This document shows, in pieces, positions 45,665 to 56,494 of a stretch of DNA of 64,000 nt (positions within the stretch are counted from its first letter, which is position 1; each line of letters starts with the position of its first letter). Position numbers and translations under genes: made by a program. The stretch spans positions 35,839,293 through 35,903,292 of the forward strand of contig NC_084469.1 in assembly GCF_027409185.1 (NCBI RefSeq), given 5' to 3'. Below the pieces are notes generated by a model that saw only the letters and a program-made list of their open reading frames with translations, had not been told where the DNA came from and searched no databases. This stretch comes from Cynocephalus volans. Taxonomy: Eukaryota > Chordata > Mammalia > Dermoptera > Cynocephalidae.

Positions 45665-46075
45665 GAGAAATCCTGCAGTAAAGAAACCCAGCTTTCCCCA
45701 CCATATTTAGCAATAGGTTAACAACCGCACGTGGGATCCTGGTATTCTGTGGAGAGCAGTTTAGGAGACACTGCTCTGGAGAGTTTAGCTTTTATCTTTA
45801 GATCACTGTAGACCTTCAAAACTACCACAAATGTGATCCAGATGGCTTTGGCCTCCTGCAGAAATCGCTCTGAATTGAGTCTGGGGGATTATGTCTCTGA
45901 ATTTCATTGAGGGACACTGGACCTCTCTAATGTGTTCGTGACTGTGTGCTCTGCAGGGATGTTGTGGATGACACTGCGTGATGCAGCTCGCTTTAATGCT
46001 AAAAGATCCTTTCTCCAGTAAAAACTGCTCATGGTCATAGAGACACGGAATGTTTTAAATGCATGTAAGGTTAAC
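45665..46075. other. Unassigned sequence
   Basis: Possible MER5 trace near 45740-45785; otherwise nothing recognised. Confidence 0.35.
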
Positions 46076-46079
46076 AGCT

Positions 46080-46200
46080 CATTTCACTTCTTCATTTTAA
46101 TGAGAACATAGGCCCAGCTACAAAATCAAGTGACTTGCTCAAAGACATAGGAATTGAGGGGCAGAGCCCAGAACTCAGGACCAGCTGCTGCACTTTAAAT
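46080..46200 (-). mobile_element. MIR SINE fragment, antisense
   Basis: 'cttcattttaatgagaacat' and 'caagtgacttgctcaaagac' then 'gggcagagcccagaactcag' fit an antisense MIR. Confidence 0.6.
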
Positions 46201-46204
46201 GGAC

Positions 46205-47305
46205 ACTCCTTGGCTAGAAGTGGGCACATGAAGGACCACCTGGTGGGCACTGGGAGGTCCCTTGGCTTTTGGCTCCTTCTCCCAACATGGCTCAGTGGAG
46301 GGAGGTGAGTGACAGGATTATGGCTGAAGGTCAGGGGTTAATAGGCCTGTGTCCAGATGGCAAGCAGCTGGGCTGAGACACAAACCAAGGACTGCTTCCT
46401 CCCCTTTCTGGTGATTCCAGGGATGAGAAGGCAGGGATGGAACTTGCAACAGATGGAAGAGAGACCAGAAGGAATTTGGAATGGGCCCAAGGGGCCCAGC
46501 TCTTAGAAAATGAGGGGGAAATGTTTTCTGCTCTGAAAGAACATTATTTACAAGAAAAGAGCAGGGACAGGGTCCCACCCAAGTGGACTGGTGGGCTCTG
46601 GTTCACAGTTCTTGGCTGTGACAGATCATAACAGTCCATGTTTCTAAGACAACCAGGGAACCAAATAGGAACAACAACATTAACGGTGATAAGCGGTGCT
46701 CGTTGCAGGCTGGGCCAACCCCAACAAGTTGAGCTCAAAGATCAGAAGTTTTGAGGCCAATTCTAAATTTAGAGTCCAATTTTTGAGGAAGCCAGAATGA
46801 GCTCTCCTCACATGAAGTGTGTCAGAAGAACAGAAGACAAAATCCCAAAGAGCAGCTAGCAGAGAGGGGGCAGGAGCCTCCTTTCAGACAGAGATGCTAA
46901 TAATGAGATCAGCCAGGCTCATTTTTTAAAAGAAGAAATAACTTAGGGTCTCTTCAAACTAAGAGCTCTGAAAGAACTATCACACGTCCTCTTCTCTCTT
47001 CCTGCTGCCTTTTAAACATTTTCTTACTCCGTAAGACCTCAAAGCAATTCAGGGTGTATGTGGAGGAAGTGAAATTCAAGCCCCAATTACCTGCTGCAGA
47101 TCCAGCCCCAATCTAGCCCCAAGTGGACCAGACCTCACTCCCATGTGTGTGAGCACTTCATAGCAGGAGGAATGCAGCTTACCCACCAGAGCTGATGCTT
47201 TCTATTAGCTCAAGGCAAGTAATCTCCTCATTGGACTACTCATGGGATTGACCATGCTGATGCCAACGGGCCGCAGAGAAGAATCAAAGTATCACAGTTC
47301 TCTGC
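46205..47305. other. Unassigned sequence
   Basis: Nothing recognised. Confidence 0.4.
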
Positions 47306-47309
47306 CATG

Positions 47310-47500
47310 AACACTCCCACTGTGCTTGAATGGACTGGGGCCCAAAGACCTGGATTCCAACCTGGGCCCCATCTCCACATGTTCTTTTCCCCACTGAGCT
47401 CTTACCATCTGCTTTTGCCATTTGCTCTGCTGGGAGATCTTGGAGCGCTAACCTCTCAGAGCCACAGTTTCCTCAAATGTGCCAAATCCACCCATGTGAT
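47310..47500 (+). mobile_element. MIR-like SINE fragment
   Basis: 'agacctggattccaacctgg' and 'ctctcagagccacagtttcc' mark a sense MIR with an internal stretch of unrelated or highly diverged sequence. Confidence 0.5.
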
Positions 47501-47639
47501 GTTTCCTGCATTGACATCCACCTGCTGCTCCCACATATGCCATCTAGGTCAAGTTTTCATTACGCCTACAGGGGTCTCTTCATTTATTGGGCTGCCTCCA
47601 TTCATTCAGAATACACAGGGATGGGTGACTCTTCCTAAA

Positions 47640-47925
47640 GTGGAGTCCTGATCAAGTCTCTCTCCTGCTCAAAACCTTTCCATGGCTCCCTATTGCCTAC
47701 AGAATCCAGTTCAAATAATTTAACCTAGTGTTCAGAGTCATCCACCATCTGGCTCTAGCCTATCTTTTTTGCCTCATTCTTGTCCACCTACTTCTCCCAG
47801 CAAATTGAGCACTCACACACCAGGTTTTCATGTCAGTGGGCCCTCTCTCACAAGAATCATATAATCTGAAATGTCCTTCCCCACATTTCTGCATGTCTGA
47901 TCTGTACCCTACTGACCCCCACAGT
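47640..47925 (+). mobile_element. L2 LINE fragment
   Basis: Clear L2 sense block: 'cctgctcaaaacctttccat', 'ggctccctattgcctacaga' and 'agtcatccaccatctggctc'. Confidence 0.8.
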
Positions 47926-47927
47926 CT

Positions 47928-47978
47928 AATTATTAGTTACATGACCTTGAACAAGTTATGTAAACTCTGTGTCTGCAA
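47928..47978 (+). mobile_element. MIR SINE, first part of split copy
   Basis: 'catgaccttgaacaagttat' is the start of the MIR core. The rest of the core appears after the MLT1 at 48455. Confidence 0.7.
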
Positions 47979-48454
47979 AAGATTGCTTCCAAAGATGGCC
48001 ATAGAAATTTTATCCTGCATGCCCTTTGCAAGGGGATTTACCACTCTTCCATGTCAATTTCCTTTCCACTTGAACCTGAGCTGGCTCTGTGATATTCATT
48101 GATCAACTGAATGTGGTGGACATGATGCTGTGTCACCTGCAGCTCCTGTTTCTGTACTCTGGGTAGCTGGTCACCATATAAAAAAGTTCCAGCTATCCCG
48201 CTAGAGAGAGAGGTCACATAATGGGTAACTGAAGTGCTCCAGCTGACAGCCAGCCCCAAGGCCCCAGTCAAGTGAGTAAGGCCATTTCAGTCCTCCAGCC
48301 CCAACCAAACGCTCCAGTAACACTGTGGATTAGAGATGAGCTGTCGCCACTGAGCCCTGCCTGAATTCCTAACCCACTGAATCATGAAAAACTGATTGTT
48401 GTTTCAGACCACTCCATTTGGGGGTAGATTGTTATACAGCAACAGATAACTGGA
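47979..48454 (-). mobile_element. MLT1-type solo LTR inside MIR, antisense
   Basis: Antisense MLT1 order: 'gaacctgagctggctctgtg', 'gctgtcgccactgagccctg' and 'gtttcagaccactccatttg', ending 'agcaacagataactgg'. About 475 bp. Confidence 0.75.
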
Positions 48455-48600
48455 TCAGTCTCCTCACCTACAAAATGGGGATAATAATGGTTCCCTTCCT
48501 CACAGAAGGGCAGGGAGGATAAAACGAGTCAACCTGTGTAAAGCACTTAGAATAGCGTCTCCACATTGTAAACACTCAATAAACACTAGCTCCTCACAAC
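48455..48600 (+). mobile_element. MIR SINE, second part of split copy
   Basis: 'gtctcctcacctacaaaatg', 'gggataataatggttccctt' and 'gtaaagcacttagaatagcg' finish the MIR begun at 47928. Confidence 0.85.
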
Positions 48601-48689
48601 CCGAAATTACCTTGTTTAATTTTTCCTTGTTTCTTGTTCATCCCCGAGCCCTTCCCCGCAACAATTCCTGACATATAGTAGGTACCCAG

Positions 48690-48950
48690 TAAATGTGAGT
48701 GAATGTCAAATGTCCCCTCCTTCACTGAGCTTTCTCTGATTTCCTTCCATCAGTGGGCCACTCTCTCCTCCCCTGATCCCCGTCACATTTTACCAATACC
48801 CTTCCCACATGTAGATGATATTCAGCCCAGAGCTTTGGCTAGTACATCTTTTTGGTAGAATGTGAGTTTCTTAAAGGCAATGACCTTGCTCATAATACAT
48901 AGGCAATAATGAAAGAATGCATGAATGAATGAATGAATGAATGAATGAAA
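48690..48950 (+). mobile_element. L2 LINE 3' end with (ATGA)n tail
   Basis: L2 sense words 'ttcactgagctttctctgat' and 'gtgagtttcttaaaggcaat' lead to a terminal (ATGA)7 run at 48921-48949. The tandem tetranucleotide grew from the natural 'gaatgaatga' terminus of L2. Confidence 0.75.
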
Positions 48951-48954
48951 AATG

Positions 48955-49675
48955 GGGACAATGCCATCTCCCCTATCAGCCTAACCAGGCTTGCTGTAAT
49001 TCCAAGGAGGAGATGAATGAAGTGCTCAGGCCCCCAGAGCGTGTATAACTGTAGATCTGCTGACTCTGTGTCCTCCTAGTTCCATCTGCATGACCTTATA
49101 CTTTAGGGCAGGAGAGAACCCAACCCAGGTCTCCTGGAAGAAGTCTCCCTATTTCCTGTCTTAAGACTGGTTGACCTTGAAGGCTGTGGAGGGTGTGATG
49201 TCACAAACCTGGGAAGGAACTGACAACCCCCAAGTCCGTTCCCATGGCTGAGGATGCCTGAAGTCCCACCATTAGGTGAAAAAAGCTGATTCAACCTAAG
49301 CCATGATTCAACCAGATACCATTTCAATCTCTGTAAGTCTTGGGTCGTCTGAAGAGACAGTAGAATATAAAAGAATGAAGGATTCTATTTGGTTCAAAAA
49401 TCTTTAGTGTTAGATAGAAACGACTTTACCAATATTAAAAGCCAAAGACATGCAAAATCAAATCAGGCAGTAGAGCTTGTTGCATAGGGGTGTAACATGC
49501 AACTTAGATCTAGGTGTCCTAGGCTATGTGTCACTTTCTTTGAAGTACAGGGTTGTTGATGCAGCAGTGATACAGCAGAATGGCTGAGATGTAATCTCAG
49601 GAGAGTCGAGAAGGCAACTCTCCTAGCTGGAACTGATGTTACATTTCCTCAGTGAGTGAGAATCTTTTCACCCCA
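48955..49675. other. Unassigned sequence
   Basis: No gene or repeat recognised. Confidence 0.4.
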
Positions 49676-49679
49676 GGGA

Positions 49680-50448
49680 GATTTAAAACTAAATATAGAA
49701 AATTTAAAGGAATCCAAACTATGGTATTAATGTCTTTATGTAAAAGAATCTATGCACATTTATGTATTTATAATGCTTAATAGAATTTAGCCTATTTAGA
49801 ACAAAAATCTAGAAATTCCAATTGAAAATCATTAAGTATCTAATTGATTCATACTTATAACTTCAAAATAAAAACTTCCCAAACTTATATATAGCATTGG
49901 AATATTTAAGAGAATTTAAATTTCACCATATTTATATGTTTAATTCATTGGATGGATAATCTAAATTTAAATACTTGGAAAGGTTTTGTCTGGTAAGTAG
50001 ACCATTAAAGCACATAAAAAGAAAGTGAACCCAATAAATATCTCAATGCAATTTAAAATGTTTGAAAGGAGTTTAACTTTGTAATTGGAATCAAACATTC
50101 AAAATTTAAAAAAAAATAGTTAAAATATGTTGGACAAAAATAGAATAAGATTTGTAAGCTTAAGGAATAATGAGGGTTTTTTGAATTGTAATTTTAATAA
50201 ATTAAGTATTTATTTTTTTATTTACTTATTTTCATTTATTTACTTATTTCTTTTCATAAAGCTAACTTTATTCAATTTAAATGACTGCTTTATTCTGAGA
50301 TTACATTCTTCCTATCTTTTGGGTGCTAAACTATCTTTTCTTTTACACAATTATGCTGATAGCAGATGGCAATTTGGTTTTTTTCCTTTCTGTTTTTGTC
50401 TTATGTCCTTAGCTGGCAAAATTAAAAGCTAAAAACTCTTAAACACCC
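49680..50448. other. Unassigned AT-rich sequence
   Basis: Composition drops sharply to very AT-rich at about 49680. No repeat family, gene or mitochondrial-like sequence recognised. The HSD17B12 retrocopy starts at its right edge. Confidence 0.45.
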
Positions 50449-50459
50449 CACTTAAAAAA

Positions 50460-52704
50460 TTTTTTTTTCTCTTTTGAAAATTTACTGGTGCTTAAAACTC
50501 AGAGCCAAGGAATCATGGCCTAGGTAAAGGCCTACCTTCCATGTTGCATATATATTTCACAGTACTGAGTTTTTTTCTTGATGATTTCCCCATACAAATT
50601 ACGTAGCAGGATAAAAGTCAGTCTTAACTTATACTAAGCCAGTGTAAGTATGGGCTTAATTTCAAGTGCCAAAGAAATATATTTCATTCAACACCATGGC
50701 TATATCATCTTTTATTAACAACTAATTATATTAGTACCAATGCGGTGCCAATTTAAAAAGTACAACGCCATTTCTATGATATTGTTACTACTATAGGAAC
50801 AGCCTGTGTCACATAGGTGAGCAATATAGGTGCAGTGCAGAAAAAAAGAAGGCTGGGGTCTAGGCAGGGCACATTCCTGGGTCAGGGTTTCAGTGGCACC
50901 ATAGGTGGCTGCCAGTCTCCACGTGCATTTTGGCCCATTTACCTTTATAAATCATACTATATATAGCTTTCAGTATTTGCATACATTTAAACTGAGGAGA
51001 AATATGCATTACAAGAATGCATATTTTAGTGGGCCTCATGTGTCAGAAATAACTCCATACTTCATAATTACTTTTATGTCATTAGCTATCTTTGAGAAAG
51101 AATAGTTCCATATAAATGTATAAACTGGAACATACTTTTAGAAAACCTTATAGAGATCTATGTAAATTCAGTGTGTCTTCCTATTAACAAATCAATTAAT
51201 ATCCATTCTCTCAAAGTGTTAAAAACAAAAAAGAGTATCTGGCCGTTACTTTTTATAATAAGTTTCAGAGAAAGTACAAGAATAATGATCATTGGTATTT
51301 TGGATCAGATGAAACTGTTGAGTTTTACGTCTAACCCTATCATTCTGTGATTTGCTATAATCACGTTTCTTCCTATTAAGCTGCTGTTGGTAATATTAGT
51401 TCTATATCTATTTATGTGAGCATTATATTGAACTTCAAAATTACTCCTGGTAGTATCCAAAATATATATCAGGAACTCCTAAAAGCAACTTTTGCTTTCC
51501 TCCCAATTATGACAACATTTAGCCACATTAATGACTTGACTGCTGAAAAGACAAGCGCAGATTTTGGAGACTGGTGTGTGCTTTGCAGTTGCAGCCAGAT
51601 GCTTAGACTGGAGCATCACGCCAACTTACTCCATGCAGTTTTCATTAGATCTTCATGGTTTTCTTCAGATAGCAAGCCCGTGTAGACTTGTTGAAATTCA
51701 TAGTTATTTTATGATAAATCCAAGGAGGCAGAATTGAGGTTATTGAGTTCATAAGAGAATGGATCAGGTATCCACTGGCTCGAGACTGTAGGCCTGCTGT
51801 TTTAATTGCAGACTTCACGAATGTCTCTGAAGAGGATTTATCCAAAGCTGGCTTTTGGATTTCAGCCCATTTTGTAGCTACAAAGTATGGCAGAACACTC
51901 GGCACAAAGATACCTTTGCTCCTATAGCCCTCATTGAGAGAAGACATCTGCAGACGCCTTAGTCGCAGAGTAGATGGTCGGTAGTGGAACTGGAAACATG
52001 TCACTGGCAGAGGAAGATGTTCAGAATCACCCCTTTAAGGGCTGGCCCATGGTTCACTTGGGAGAGTGTGGTGCTAACAACACCAAGTCAAGGGTTAAGA
52101 TCCCCTTACCGGTCATCTTTAAAAAAAAAAAAAAAGAATGACCCCTTTAGATTTTTCTACCATGCCGGGCAGCACCAATCGTGTGATCCTACAAACAGAA
52201 AGAACATTAATATTTTTCAGTTTCTTGATGGTATTGCCCAAGTCAGGAATGTCCAAAAAGTATTCAGGATACGCAGGTGACATTCCCATGTTATTCACTA
52301 AAATGTCAATTTCGAGAAGTGCCAAGCCTATTTTAATTCTATCATAAATACCTTCTGATGCAAAGTCGACAGCCATGGCCCTTGTCTCCACTTTGAAATA
52401 TTCATTTATTTCACTGGAAACATGGTTCAGTTTATCCTGTGATAAGGACAATCTTCATTCTATGCCTTGCTAACTCTTCTGCACATGATTTTCCAATTCC
52501 ATCAGTACTACTTGTGACAACTGCCTGTTCACCGAGCCCTGGGCCAACCCCTGCCTTGTTACCCACCCGCCAGACCCAAAGGGCCGTGAAGAGCAAGTAC
52601 AAGATGCTCAGGACCAGGTAGGCCACGGTGCCCTGCACCCCCGCCCCTCCCCGACAGGAAGCCGGTGGCATTGAGAGCACTCTCCATGGCTTTTGGCTAG
52701 GCCT
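50460..52704 (-). pseudogene. HSD17B12P: Processed pseudogene of HSD17B12
   Basis: Read on the minus strand this is an intronless copy of the mRNA for 17-beta-hydroxysteroid dehydrogenase 12, the endoplasmic-reticulum 3-ketoacyl-CoA reductase of very-long-chain fatty acid elongation. The coding part runs from an ATG at 52687-52685 to a TAA at 51647-51645. Recognisable peptides include 'GTVAYLVLSILYLLFTALWV', 'STDGIGKSCAEELARHRMK', 'YPEYFLDIPDLGN' and 'SSETFVKSAIKTAGLQSRAS'. Breaks are a frameshift near codon 17, a small deletion with frameshift near codon 80 (the local frame then meets TAA), a SINE at 52038-52134 and a further frame change after it. The first Gly of the cofactor-binding TGxxxGIG motif is Ser. 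The Tyr-x-x-x-Lys active-site motif survives at about 51958-51972 but out of frame. The AT-rich part 50469-51644 is most simply the 3' UTR. An AGTAAA lies shortly before a 9-A tail on the minus strand (T run at 50460-50468). 'cacttaaa' flanks it at 50449-50456 and 52705-52712, and the 5' flank reads TT/AAAA, the L1 endonuclease site. It cannot make enzyme. Confidence 0.93.
52038..52134 (+). mobile_element. Short tRNA-derived SINE inside the HSD17B12 retrocopy
   Basis: The 97-bp element joins the head of the first half ('ggcccatggttcacttggga') directly to the tail of the second half ('aagatccccttaccggtcat') plus A run, lacking the middle of the dimer. The 15-bp duplications at 52023-52037 and 52135-52149 differ at one base. 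It inserted after the pseudogene was made. Confidence 0.92.
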
Positions 52705-52734
52705 CACTTAAATATTAATTTTAAAAGTTAGCTA

Positions 52735-52895
52735 AACCTTCAAATCATCCCTTCTCTGCTTATAAAATGAGATTTATGGTAATACCTGCCTTGGAGGATT
52801 ATAGAGAGGATTAAATGAGATACTGAGTTTAAAGTGTTTGGCACTGTGTCTGCCACACGGCAAGCATTCTATATAACATGCTGGCAATTATTAAT
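52735..52895 (+). mobile_element. MIR SINE fragment
   Basis: 'cttataaaatgagatttatg', 'gtaatacctgccttggagga', 'ggattaaatgagatactgag' and 'gtttggcactgtgtctgcc' mark a sense MIR 3' half. Confidence 0.85.
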
Positions 52896-52988
52896 ATTGT
52901 TCATTAATTAATATTAACTTTTCCTTAAAGGAGAATATAAAAATGTTCTGAAACAAGAGGGAATACGGGAAGTGACACAGAACACAGG

Positions 52989-53599
52989 TGTTGAATGTTT
53001 GTCCCCTCCGAAGCTCATGTTGAAACTTAATCCCCAATGTAGTATTTAAAAGTAGGGCCTTTGGGCCGACCCGTGGCTCACTCGGCAGAGTGCGGTGCTG
53101 ATTACACCAAGGCCACGGGTTCGGATCCCATATAGGGATGGCTGGTTCGCTCACTGGGTGAGCCTGGTGCTGACAACACCAAGCCAAGGGTTAAGATCCC
53201 CTTACCGGTCATCTTTTGTAAAAAAAAATAAAATAAAAAATAAAAGTAGGGCCTTTAAGAGGTGATTGGACCATGAGGGCTACACCCTCACAAATAGATT
53301 AATCCATTGCATTCATGGATTAATGGGTTCATGGATTAATAGGTTATCATGGAGGAGTCTGGTCACTTTGTAAGGAGAGAAAGAAGCATGCAAGCATGCT
53401 CTTGCCCCCCTTGCCATGTGACACCCTACACTGACTTGAAACTCTGCAGAGTCCCCACCGAAAAGGTGGCCCCCACCAGATGCGCCCCCAGGACCTTGGA
53501 CTTCCCAGCCTCCAAAACTGTAAGAAATAAATTTTGTTTCCTTATAAATTACCCAGTGTCAGATATTTTGTTATAAGTGACAGAAAATGGACTAATGCA
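52989..53599 (-). mobile_element. MST-type solo LTR, antisense, split by a SINE
   Basis: Antisense MST order: 'gttgaatgtttgtcccctcc', 'agaggtgattggaccatgag', 'catggattaatgggttcatg', 'cttggacttcccagcctcca' and a terminal 'ggactaatgca'. Flanking 'acagg' (52984-52988) and 'tcagg' (53600-53604) match at four of five bases. Without the SINE and its duplication the LTR is about 417 bp. Confidence 0.88.
53063..53240 (+). mobile_element. Dimeric tRNA-derived SINE inside an LTR
   Basis: Full dimer: 'cgtggctcactcggcagagt', 'acgggttcggatcccatata' and 'aagatccccttaccggtcat' with an A-rich tail. A perfect 16-bp duplication 'taaaagtagggccttt' lies at 53047-53062 and 53241-53256. Confidence 0.95.
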
Positions 53600-53819
53600 T
53601 CAGGTAATCCTGGTGGCAGGGGTAAGACATCCACCACATTCCTTTGCTACTCAGTCCCTCTCTGGCTAGCAGGGCTCATCTTCGTCCTGTCTGGGTCTCC
53701 CCCAGATGTGTTAGGCTTCTCCGGCAGGGATGGTGTTCAGTTCATTACCATTGCATCACTCAGTGTCCCCTTTGCTAGTGTCCATCAGAGGCATTTCTCT
53801 TAAGGTAGTCATACACTTA

Positions 53820-54345
53820 ACTCGTTTATCCATTCTGCAAACATCCATTGATGTTTGTACCAGGCACCATTCTAGGCAGTGGGGATCCTACAGCCAACAA
53901 CACAGATGAAATCCCCTGCCCTCATGGAGCTTACATTCTAACAGTGGATTCAGACATTAAACAAAATCAGCAAGTAAATTATGCACTACATTAGAAGAGG
54001 ACATTTTTATGGAGAAAAATATACAGGGTGAGGGGATGAAAGTGCCAGGGGCAGGGATTGGAATTTTAGAAAGAGTAGCCATAGAAGACCCCACTGAGAA
54101 GTAACATCTGAATCATTTGAGCCAATACTTTAAGGAGGCGAGAGAGCATTCTGTGCACAGGAAACAGCAAGCAGAAAGGTTGAGGGGTGAAAGTTTGGCA
54201 TAATGGAGGTATGTGGAGGAGGCCTGTGAGTCTGGAGAGGAGAGAACAAGGGGGGAAGATAGGATATGGGGTCAAAGAGGTGATCAGGGCAGAGGTGGGA
54301 GCTGATCACAAAGGACCTTTGTGAGGACTTTGGCTTTTACTCTGA
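53820..54345 (-). mobile_element. L2 LINE 3' region, antisense
   Basis: Antisense L2 order: 'taccaggcaccattctaggc', 'ctgccctcatggagcttaca', 'aagaccccactgagaagtaa' and 'aggactttggcttttactct'. Confidence 0.8.
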
Positions 54346-54466
54346 ATGAAGTGGGATACTTTGGGGACAATTGGAGAAGTTAAAATATGAACTGTATGTT
54401 AGATATTATTTAATCAGTATTAAAGTTCTTGGTAATTTCCAATAAATTGAAATAAAATTCTTGGGT
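54346..54466 (+). mobile_element. L1-like 3' terminal fragment, first part
   Basis: 'ggacaattggagaagttaaa', 'atatgaactgtatgttagat' and 'cagtattaaagttcttggta' fit the L1M-type tail seen elsewhere. It is split by the MLT1 at 54467 and resumes at 54908. Confidence 0.55.
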
Positions 54467-54907
54467 GTTGCTATGGACTGAATGTTTGTGTCCTTCCTCC
54501 ACTCCCAAATTCATATGTGGAAGCCCTAACCCCCACTGTGATAGTATTTGGAGGTGGGGCCTTTGGGAAGTAATTAGGATTAGATTAGGCCAGGAGGGTG
54601 TGGCCCTCATGATTGAATTAGTGCCCTTATAAAAAGTTGAAGAGATGTGAGATCACTCTGAGCACAAAGAAGAGGTCATGTGACCACACAGCAAGATAGC
54701 AGCCACCTACAAGTCAGGAAGAGGCCTCGAAACAAGATGGCAGCCACCTACAAGCCAAGAAGAGGACTTCAAAGTAGGAATTAAACCTACTTCACCAGCA
54801 CGTTAATCTTGGATACCCCAGCCTCCAGAACTGTGAGAAGTAAATTTCTATTGTTTAAGCCACGCAGTCTATGGTATTTAGTTTTGGTAGCTTGAGCTGA
54901 CTAAGAC
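54467..54907 (-). mobile_element. MLT1A-type solo LTR with a 41-bp tandem duplication, antisense
   Basis: 'ctatggactgaatgtttgtg', 'tatttggaggtggggccttt', 'gcccttataaaaagttgaag' and 'tccagaactgtgagaagtaa' are standard antisense MLT1A/MSTD blocks. Bases 54692-54732 and 54733-54773 are a direct tandem duplication with six differences. Confidence 0.88.
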
Positions 54908-55034
54908 AAATGTCTTAGAAAGAAACATGCTCAGGTTTTAAGAGGTGAAAGGTTGTGATGTCTACAACTTATTTTCAAGGGATTGGGAAGAAAAGAAAAA
55001 AATCTGTTAGTAATGATTATCCATTACTGAGTGT
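54908..55034 (+). mobile_element. L1-like 3' terminal fragment, second part
   Basis: 'aatgtcttagaaagaaacat' and 'gtgatgtctacaacttattt' continue the fragment at 54346. Confidence 0.55.
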
Positions 55035-55396
55035 TATAGATAGAATTGTGTCCCTTCCCACCCCCCAATTGTTATGTTGAAGCCCTAACCTGCAGTGTGA
55101 CTGTGTTTGAAGATAGGGTCTTCAATGAGGTAACTGAGGTTTAGTGAGGTCATAAGGGTGGGGACCTAATTTGATGACTAGTGTTTACTATAAGAAAAGA
55201 GAAAGGCCATGAGGACACAGTGAGAAGGTGGCCATCTGTGAGCCAAGAAGAGAGGCCTCAGGAGAAACCAAACCTTCCAACATCTTGCTTGATCTTGGAC
55301 TTCTGTACTCCAGAACTGTGAGAATATAATTTTTTATTGTTGAAGCCACCCAGTTTTTGGTATTTTTTTAAATGGCAGCCTTAGCAGACTAATACA
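55035..55396 (-). mobile_element. MLT1-type solo LTR, antisense
   Basis: 'agatagaattgtgtcccttc', 'gaagccctaacctgcagtgt', 'catgaggacacagtgagaag' and 'tccagaactgtgagaatata' follow the antisense MLT1 order. Confidence 0.85.
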
Positions 55397-55870
55397 CTGA
55401 ATAATAAATTACCTCAAATTTGGGGCTTAAAATAAGTTCATTATCTCACATGATTTTTGTGGGTCAGAAATCTGCGAGCCGCTCAGCTGGGTGGTTCTGG
55501 CTCCAGGTCTATCATGAGGTGCACTCAAGTTACTCACCAGGGCTACAGTCATCTGATGGCTTATCTGAGGAAGGAGGATCCACTTCCTTGATCCACTCAC
55601 ATGGTTGTTGGTGGGAGGCCTCAGTTCTTCACTATGTGGGCTTCTCCATAGGGATGCTTGAGTGTCCTCATGCCATGCCAGTTGGCTTCCTGCAGATTGA
55701 ATGAACCCAGAGAGAGAGCAAGGAGGAAGCTGCAATGCCTTTTATGATCTAATCTTAGAAGTCACACACCTTCCCCTCTGCTGTATTCTATTCGTCAGTG
55801 AGTCATTAAGTTCTGCCTACACTCAGGAGGGGAATTAAGCTCTATCTCTTGAAGAGCAGAGTATCAGAAT
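55397..55870 (+). mobile_element. MLT1-like LTR, sense
   Basis: 'ataataaattacctcaaatt', 'ttatctcacatgatttttgt', 'gggctacagtcatctgatgg' and 'cacatggttgttggtgggag' match a sense MaLR-like LTR. Head-to-head with the neighbour at 55035. The exact family is uncertain. Confidence 0.7.
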
Positions 55871-55874
55871 ACTC

Positions 55875-56475
55875 TTTGCAAGTGCTCTGAAAGATTTTTT
55901 ATTGTAATTGTTATTATTATCAATATATTTAATTTTGCTGGTACATCCCAAGAAGGACTTTCCTCTAACCATCCTCAACTCTCTCTGTGATCATGGGGCC
56001 GAGAGAAGCCTGAGAAGGCACAAGCAGGAAAAATGCGTAGGGAAAGAGAGAAGACTGGGCAAAAATTTGGCATGAGAACAATCTTAAACCTTTCTCCATG
56101 TCATATTAGCTGTGCCTCAGGAAGGAAGAGGCCCCGAGGAGTTACTGGTTTCTTCTGATCTCCAAATTACTGTGATTCCTTCCCCGGGGATGGCTTGGGC
56201 AGCATGGCTAGGTGGGCACCCATTGTCTTTAGTAGTCCCACGCTGGTACCCCATATGTCACGCTTGTGGGCACTGAAGGCATTCAGTAAATATTTGATGA
56301 TGATGATGATGTTGAAATTCTTACAGTTCGGCTGAATCTTCCTGACTGTGTCTTCACTCTTGATGCTTATTGTTTAGTTAAGGATCATGATTTTGATGAG
56401 AGATTGGCATCATGATCCCAACCATGGGCTTCTCAGCACAGTGAAAGAGAAGGACGGCTTGTGGATTCACTCAAT
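55875..56475. other. Unassigned, with a small L2 trace
   Basis: A 'gggcactgaaggcattcagt' then 'aaatatttgatgatgatgat' near 56268-56310 is probably an L2 terminus with a (GAT)n expansion. Otherwise nothing recognised. Confidence 0.45.
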
Positions 56476-56494
56476 CGTTAGAAACACAATAATA

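Noticed and set aside
48921-48949. CRISPR-like short tandem array
   Set aside because: It is a (ATGA)n expansion of an L2 tail in a mammalian genome, with no spacer structure.
49680-50448. Nuclear copy of mitochondrial DNA, suggested by low GC
   Set aside because: No mitochondrial tRNA, rRNA or coding words were recognised.
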